From the NCBI GenBank assembly GCA_017652965.1, contig JAGBZZ010000109.1:1-5811 (forward strand): DNA of 5,811 bases, written 5' to 3'. The DNA comes from Clostridia bacterium (GTDB lineage: Bacteria; Bacillota_A; Clostridia; Oscillospirales; CAG-272). The stretch's first letter is position 1; each line of letters begins with the position of its first letter. Position numbers and translations under genes: made by a program. This document shows positions 1 through 4,250 of this stretch, in pieces. Under the pieces are notes generated by a model. The model searched no databases. It worked only from the letters and a program-made list of their open reading frames with translations, and was not told the origin of the DNA.

Positions 1-764
1 GCTGGGAAAGACGGCATTACGTCCATCTGCCTCTTCTGATGGGGCGCGGGGCGGACGGCACGGTCTCCACTCTTTCCAAGCGTCACGGGGCTGTCAGCTT
101 CCAGGATCTTCTGGCGGCCGGCTACCTCCCCGAGGCCATTCTCAACTATATTGCCCTTCTCGGCTGGTGCCCGAAGGACAGCGAAAACGAGTTCTTTACC
201 CTCGCGGAGCTGGAGGAGCTGTTCACCATCGATGCCGTCAGCAAGTCTCCTTCTGTCTTTGACTACGAGAAGCTTCTCTGGTTCAACGGCGAGTATATCC
301 GCAAGCTTCCCTTCGATAAGTACCGCGAGCTGGCCGCCCCCTATCTGCCGGGCGACCTCCCTGCCAATATCGACCGGGAAAAGCTGCTTGCCCTCCTTGC
401 CGGGCGCATCTCCTGCTTCTCGGAGATCCCCGAAAAGATCGGCTTCTTCTATTCCCTGCCCGATTACGGGGCCGACCTTTTCCCCAACAAGAAGAACAAG
501 GTGACTGCCGAAAACGCCCCCCTCTTCCTGGCTGCCGCCGAGCGGGTGCTTTCGGACGTGACCGTTTGGGATAACGATACCCTTTTTGAGACGCTTTCCG
601 CCCTGGCAGAGGCCGAGGGTGTGAAGGCGGGTGCCATCTTCTGGTGTCTGCGCATTGCCGTTTCCGGCCAGGCGGTGACCCCCGGCGGTGCCACCGAGAT
701 CATGGAGGTCCTTGGGCGTGAGGAGAGCATGGCGCGCCTTGCGATCTCCCGGAATAAGTTTTAA
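1..764 (+). CDS. gltX: Glutamyl-tRNA synthetase, C-terminal part (5' end outside window)
   Basis: Class I aminoacyl-tRNA synthetase that charges tRNA(Glu) with glutamate in the cytoplasm. Reading frame 3 is open from the left edge and codes for 253 residues; bacterial GluRS is usually about 480-490, so roughly half is missing, including the HIGH motif. The KMSKS-type loop is visible as LSKRHG at positions 72-89, with the ATP-contacting Lys at 78-80. It is followed by the family-typical stretch GYLPEAILNYIALLGW (about 120-167) and by the helical anticodon-binding region up to the TAA at 762-764. The ATG at 39 is an internal Met (in LLMGRG), because the typical upstream sequence WERRHYVHLP is in frame before it. 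The gene ends in a terminator hairpin, so it is probably the last gene of its transcript. Whether it is the discriminating or non-discriminating type cannot be told from this part. No frameshift seen. Confidence 0.95.
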   Translation, partial: WERRHYVHLPLLMGRGADGTVSTLSKRHGAVSFQDLLAAGYLPEAILNYIALLGWCPKDSENEFFTLAELEELFTIDAVSKSPSVFDYEKLLWFNGEYIRKLPFDKYRELAAPYLPGDLPANIDREKLLALLAGRISCFSEIPEKIGFFYSLPDYGADLFPNKKNKVTAENAPLFLAAAERVLSDVTVWDNDTLFETLSALAEAEGVKAGAIFWCLRIAVSGQAVTPGGATEIMEVLGREESMARLAISRNKF

Positions 765-767
765 TAA

Positions 768-800
768 AAGGCGGGGTGCACAGCACGTGCACCCTGTTTT
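768..800 (+). terminator. Rho-independent terminator after gltX
   Basis: A perfect 8-bp stem (GGGTGCAC at 774-781 with GTGCACCC at 787-794) closes a 5-base loop, AGCAC. The stem can be extended outward by C772-G796 and G-U pairs, and by A768/A769 pairing with the T run 797-800. The T tail (TGTTTT) is short, so efficiency may be moderate. The A run on the left side gives a T run on the opposite strand, so it could work both ways, although no convergent gene is present. Its position 4 bases after the gltX stop fits termination of gltX. Because the hairpin covers the GTG at 776, it also argues against that codon as the start of the next gene. Confidence 0.75.
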
Positions 801-818
801 CCCATTTGCTTTCGCGCC

Positions 819-825
819 AAAGGAG
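819..825 (+). promoter_or_regulatory. Shine-Dalgarno site of the RpiR-family gene
   Basis: AAAGGAG lies 7 bases before the ATG at 833. It is the clearest ribosome binding site in the window and decides the start: the in-frame GTG at 776 would place the first 19 codons inside the terminator hairpin and has no comparable site. Confidence 0.85.
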
Positions 826-832
826 TGCCGAC

Positions 833-1687
833 ATGCTTGATGTCTTAAAAACGATCAATACCAATCTGCCCGCTATGTCCAAAGGGCACCGCCGCATTGC
901 CACCGTGATCATCGAGGACTGCGAGCAGGCGGCTTATCTGACGGCGGCGGCGCTCGGCGCGATCGCCGAGGTGTCCGAATCCACCGTCGTCCGCTTTGCG
1001 ACCGAGCTTGGCTTCCGGGGATATCCGCACTTTCAGCGCGCCCTGCGCGAGACCCTGCGCAACCGCCTGACCCCGAACCAGCGTATCGACGCTATGGGGC
1101 ACCGCATTGCAGGCGGAGATCCGCTTTCGGCCGTGATGGCCTCGGATATCCAGCGTATCAAGGACACCATGGAGCATATCGACCGTGCGGCCTTTGACGC
1201 CGCCGTGACCGCCCTTCTGGAGGCCGACACGGTATACCTTTTCGGGGCACGGAGCGCCTCTATGCTTTCCGGCTTTCTCGGTATGAACCTCGGTATGATC
1301 TCGGATAACGTCCGCACCCTTCAGCCGACCAGTGCCAGCGAGGTGTTTGAGCAGTTGTTTCCGATCGGCCCGCGCGACGTCCTGTTTGCCATCAGCTTTC
1401 CCCGTTATTCGCAAAAGCTGGTCAAGGCCGTCCGCTACGCACACGACCGCGGCGCGCAGGTCATTGCACTGACCGATGCCCCCACCTCACCGATTGCCGC
1501 CGAGGCAAACTACCTTTTGACCGCACAAAGCGATATGGCGGCCTTTGCCGATTCGCTTGTGGCACCGCTTAGCATCATCAATGCCATGATCATTGAGATC
1601 ACGCAGCGCCGCAGGGCCGAGATCAAGGATCGCTTTGAGCGTATGGAGCGCCTTTGGGATGAATACGATGTCTACACAAAGCCTTGA
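833..1687 (+). CDS. RpiR/MurR-family transcriptional regulator (HTH + SIS)
   Basis: Predicted DNA-binding regulator of 284 residues, within the usual 270-300 of the family. The N-terminal HTH_6 domain covers about residues 1-77: LTAAALGAIAEVSESTVVRF (36-55) is the helix-turn-helix, followed by the hallmark ELGFRGYPHF (58-67). A SIS sugar-phosphate-binding domain covers about 120-255, with VYLFGARSAS (134-143) as the phosphate-binding loop and AISFPRYS (186-193) as the second loop. Family members sense phosphosugars such as N-acetylmuramic acid 6-phosphate or ribose-5-phosphate; the ligand here cannot be read from sequence. No sugar-use gene is next to it, which is unusual for this family. The TGA at 1685-1687 lies 29 bases inside the next gene, suggesting translational coupling. 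No convincing promoter was found in the short leader; a weak TTGCGA (739-744)/TTTAAT (760-765) pair with 15-base spacing overlaps the end of gltX. Start chosen from the Shine-Dalgarno site. Confidence 0.93.
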   Translation: MLDVLKTINTNLPAMSKGHRRIATVIIEDCEQAAYLTAAALGAIAEVSESTVVRFATELGFRGYPHFQRALRETLRNRLTPNQRIDAMGHRIAGGDPLSAVMASDIQRIKDTMEHIDRAAFDAAVTALLEADTVYLFGARSASMLSGFLGMNLGMISDNVRTLQPTSASEVFEQLFPIGPRDVLFAISFPRYSQKLVKAVRYAHDRGAQVIALTDAPTSPIAAEANYLLTAQSDMAAFADSLVAPLSIINAMIIEITQRRRAEIKDRFERMERLWDEYDVYTKP

Positions 1688-2915
1688 TATTGCCGTTGTC
1701 GGTGCCGGGGCGGCCGGTATGATGGCCGCCGCCATCGCCCTGCAGGAGGGCGCCACCGTCACACTGTTTGAGCAAAACGACCGCCCGGGGCGCAAGCTGG
1801 CCATTACCGGCAAGGGGCGCTGCAACCTGACCAACGACTGCACCCCGCGTGACTTTTTTCCGAACGTCATATCCAACCCCCGCTTTTTATACTCGGCCAT
1901 TTCCCGTTTTTCCCCCGCAGACACTATGGCCTTCTTCACCTCCCTCGGGGTTCCCCTGAAGACCGAGCGTGGCAACCGCGTTTTCCCGACCTCAGACCGC
2001 GCGCAGGATATCGTGGCGGCACTGGAGCGGGCGCTAAAGGGTGCCGTGCGGGTGCGTGCCCGCGTCAGCGGCATCCGCCCGGAGGACGGGCGCTTTTGCC
2101 TCTCGGCCGGAGGAGAGACCTATACCGCCGACCGGGTGATCCTTGCTACCGGCGGCCTCTCCTACCCGAGGACAGGCTCGGATGGGAACGGCTTTTCCAT
2201 AGCGGCGGCACTGGGGCATACGGTCACACCGCTTTTCCCCTCGCTCGTTCCCCTGGAATCCCCCGACCCGACCCCCGCCATGATGCAGGGGCTCTCCTTA
2301 AAGAACGTGGCGCTTCGCATCCGCGATGCCGCAGGGAAAACTGTCTACGAGGATTTCGGAGAAATGCTTTTCACCCATTTCGGCCTTTCGGGCCCAATGG
2401 TTCTGAGCGCCTCCTGCGCCCTGCGTCTGCCAAGCCTTGAGGGCTACACTGCCACAGTAGACCTTAAGCCCGCACTCGACGAAAAGACATTGGATACTCG
2501 TCTGCTTCACGAGCTTTCGGAGGGGGCAAACCGCGACGTTTCCAACATTCTCGGCACGCTTTTGCCGGCGGCGATGATCCCTGTTGCCCTGTTGCGCACC
2601 GGCATCTCCGGGAAGAAAAAGGGGAACGCCGTCACCAAGGAGGAGCGCCGCGCCCTTTTACGGTTTCTTAAGGGGTACACAGTCCCGCTTTCCCGCACGC
2701 GGCCGATAGACGAGGCTATCGTAACGGCGGGCGGCATTTCGGTGCGCGAGGTCGATCCGAAAACTATGGAATCCCGCCTTGTCAGCGGCCTGTATTTTGC
2801 GGGCGAGATGCTGGACGTGGATGCCTATACCGGCGGATTTAATTTACAGATCGCATTTTCTACCGGCTACTTAGCGGCAAAAAGCGCCGCTACGCCGAGA
2901 AAGGATATCATATGA
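1659..2915 (+). CDS. HI0933/YhiN-family FAD-dependent oxidoreductase (BaiN/aminoacetone oxidase-like annotation)
   Basis: Predicted soluble flavoprotein of 418 residues, full length for the HI0933 family (about 400-420). An N-terminal Rossmann fold shows the dinucleotide motif GAGAAG (15-20) and the ribose-binding acidic residue E38 in LFEQNDRPGRK. The family signature ITGKGRCNLTN (49-59) follows, then ATGG and SYPRTGSDG (168-176), GEMLFTHFGLSGP in the middle, and the C-terminal FAD site FAGEMLDVDAYTGGFNLQ (380-397). Databases often label this family 'aminoacetone oxidase' or BaiN, but the substrate of most members is unknown and nothing here fixes it. ATG at 1659 was preferred over ATG at 1668 because a weak TGGAG (1644-1648) lies 10 bases upstream; starts further upstream (from 1593) run deep into the regulator gene. 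The TGA overlaps the cmk ATG (ATGA, 2912-2915), so the two are probably translated together. Confidence 0.93.
   Translation: MNTMSTQSLDIAVVGAGAAGMMAAAIALQEGATVTLFEQNDRPGRKLAITGKGRCNLTNDCTPRDFFPNVISNPRFLYSAISRFSPADTMAFFTSLGVPLKTERGNRVFPTSDRAQDIVAALERALKGAVRVRARVSGIRPEDGRFCLSAGGETYTADRVILATGGLSYPRTGSDGNGFSIAAALGHTVTPLFPSLVPLESPDPTPAMMQGLSLKNVALRIRDAAGKTVYEDFGEMLFTHFGLSGPMVLSASCALRLPSLEGYTATVDLKPALDEKTLDTRLLHELSEGANRDVSNILGTLLPAAMIPVALLRTGISGKKKGNAVTKEERRALLRFLKGYTVPLSRTRPIDEAIVTAGGISVREVDPKTMESRLVSGLYFAGEMLDVDAYTGGFNLQIAFSTGYLAAKSAATPRKDII
2900..2905 (+). promoter_or_regulatory. Shine-Dalgarno site of cmk
   Basis: AAAGGA ends 6 bases before the cmk ATG at 2912, inside the last codons of the flavoprotein gene. 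It supports the 4-base stop/start overlap as the real cmk start. Confidence 0.75.
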
Positions 2916-3574
2916 ATATTGCCATTGACGGCCCCAGCGGTGCCGGAAAAAGCAGCCTTGCCAAGGCGATCGCCAAAAAGCTTGGGATCATTTACGTAGA
3001 CACGGGCGCGCTTTACCGCACCATCGGACTTTACATGAAGGCGCACGGCGTTGACCCGCACGATGCCGCCGCCGTGACTGCCGCCCTGCCGGGGGTCGAG
3101 CTATCACTTGCCTTTGAAAACGGCGCACAGCACATTTATCTTTGCGGCGAGGATGTCGGCGAGCGCATCCGCACCCCGGAAATGTCCCTGTATGCCTCTG
3201 CCGTTTCGGCCATCGGCACCGTGCGCAGCTTTTTGCTGGACACCCAGCGCAAGGTGGCAAGAAGCACCTCTGTCGTGATGGACGGCCGCGACATCGGCAC
3301 GGTGATCCTGCCGGATGCCGAGTGCAAGATCTTTCTGACCGCCTCGCCGGAGGCCCGCGCCCGCCGCCGTACAGACGAGCTTTTGGCCAAGGGAATGGAC
3401 GTCAAGTACGAAACAGTCCTTGAGGAGATGATTCTCAGAGATAGAAACGATTCTACGAGAGAAATTGCTCCCGCTGTGCCCGCAAAAGACGCGATTTTCC
3501 TTGATAATTCGGACATGACGGCCGAGGATACCCTGGTGGCCGCTCTCAAAATTATCGAAAATTCGAGAAAATAA
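2912..3574 (+). CDS. cmk: Cytidylate kinase (CMP/dCMP kinase)
   Basis: Cytoplasmic kinase that transfers phosphate from ATP to CMP or dCMP, feeding CTP/dCTP pools for RNA, DNA and CDP-diacylglycerol. It has 220 residues, typical of the bacterial Cmk family (about 215-230). The P-loop GPSGAGKSS is at residues 7-15, followed by YVDTGALYR (28-36), which is characteristic of Cmk. GEDVGERIRTPE lies in the CMP-binding insert, MDGRDIGTVILPDA has GRDIGT at 125-130, and the lid/C-terminal signature RDRNDSTRE-APAVPA-DAIFLDNSD is intact. No key residue is missing. It overlaps the flavoprotein gene by 4 bases and is followed by plsC after a short AT-rich junction; cmk next to plsC and ispH-S1 is a common clostridial order. 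Near the 3' end the codons turn AT-richer, with three AGA Arg codons at 3437, 3443 and 3458 inside the lid motif. Confidence 0.97.
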   Translation: MNIAIDGPSGAGKSSLAKAIAKKLGIIYVDTGALYRTIGLYMKAHGVDPHDAAAVTAALPGVELSLAFENGAQHIYLCGEDVGERIRTPEMSLYASAVSAIGTVRSFLLDTQRKVARSTSVVMDGRDIGTVILPDAECKIFLTASPEARARRRTDELLAKGMDVKYETVLEEMILRDRNDSTREIAPAVPAKDAIFLDNSDMTAEDTLVAALKIIENSRK

Positions 3575-3593
3575 CAGTTTTTTGTATTATGAT

Positions 3594-4250
3594 ATGAAAA
3601 ATACAATGAAGACAAGCAGATTTCAGCGAATTGCCTATGCGCTTTTTGCGGCTCCGGTTCGCTTTTTTGCCCGTATCCACGTAACCGGTAAGGAGAACAT
3701 CCCTGCCGAGGGCGGATGCGTGGTGTGCGTCAATCACATGGCCTTTTGGGATCCTATCGTCCTTTCGGCCGCCTTTCCCGTGGCGCGTATGCCCCGCTAT
3801 CTCGCCAAGGCAGAGCTTTTTCGCATTCCCATTCTGCGCGGGCTTTTGCGTGCCTTTGGAGCGATCCCCCTGGATCGCGGCGGCAGTGATGTCGGGGCGA
3901 TCCGCCGTGCCATCACCATTGCCGAGGGCGGAGAGCCCTTGACCCTGTTCCCGCAAGGGACACGGCAAAAGGGAAAGAACCCTGCCGATACCCCTGTCAA
4001 ATCGGGGGCCGCTATGATCGCGGCGCATGCCAACGTGCCCATTTTGCCTGTCTGCATCCGCCAAAAGCACCAGCGGTATGCCCTCTTTCGCCGCATTGAC
4101 ATCCTTATCGGCCGCCCGATGAGCCCGGCCGAGCTGGGGCTGCTTTCCGAGGAGCCAAGCTACCGGGATGCGACGGCCAAGGCCTTTGCGGCTACGTGCG
4201 CCCTTGGCGGCTATTATCCGAGCGCCATCGGAGAGGGGGAGGCACGGTGA
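3594..4250 (+). CDS. plsC: 1-acyl-sn-glycerol-3-phosphate acyltransferase, PlsC family
   Basis: Lysophospholipid acyltransferase that adds the second acyl chain to 1-acylglycerol-3-phosphate, giving phosphatidic acid at the inner face of the membrane. The 218 residues match short Firmicutes PlsC proteins. Motif I is NHMAFWDP with the catalytic His48 and Asp53 (HX4D). Motif II is GAIPLDR (89-95) and motif IV is VPILPV (148-153). Motif III reads FPQGTR (119-124) where the usual form is FPEGTR. The N-terminus is mildly hydrophobic and basic (IAYALFAAPVRFFARI), fitting peripheral membrane binding; no full membrane helix is evident. The start is uncertain: TTG 3582, ATG 3594 and ATG 3606 are all possible and none has a good Shine-Dalgarno site. 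I chose 3594 as the first ATG. It overlaps ispH by 4 bases (GTGA). The precise acyl acceptor is inferred from family and context. Confidence 0.93.
   Translation: MKNTMKTSRFQRIAYALFAAPVRFFARIHVTGKENIPAEGGCVVCVNHMAFWDPIVLSAAFPVARMPRYLAKAELFRIPILRGLLRAFGAIPLDRGGSDVGAIRRAITIAEGGEPLTLFPQGTRQKGKNPADTPVKSGAAMIAAHANVPILPVCIRQKHQRYALFRRIDILIGRPMSPAELGLLSEEPSYRDATAKAFAATCALGGYYPSAIGEGEAR
4235..4242 (+). promoter_or_regulatory. Shine-Dalgarno site of ispH-S1
   Basis: A purine-rich GGGGGAGG ends 4 bases before the GTG start at 4247, within the last codons of plsC. It supports the GTG start, which also places the first conserved Cys at residue 12, as is usual for IspH. The spacing is slightly short. Confidence 0.65.

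Noticed and set aside
776..832. Longer start (GTG 776) for the RpiR-family gene
   Set aside because: The extra codons run through the terminator hairpin, give no family-like sequence and lack a ribosome binding site, whereas ATG 833 has AAAGGAG at good spacing and starts at the normal family N-terminus.
845..1444. Long open frame on the minus strand opposite the regulator gene
   Set aside because: It is antisense to a clear HTH-SIS gene, has no recognisable domain, and is expected from high third-position GC.
1593..1658. Upstream starts for the FAD protein from 1593
   Set aside because: They would overlap the regulator by up to 95 bases and add an Arg/Ser-rich extension that is a shadow of the regulator's frame; the Rossmann fold begins right after 1659/1668.
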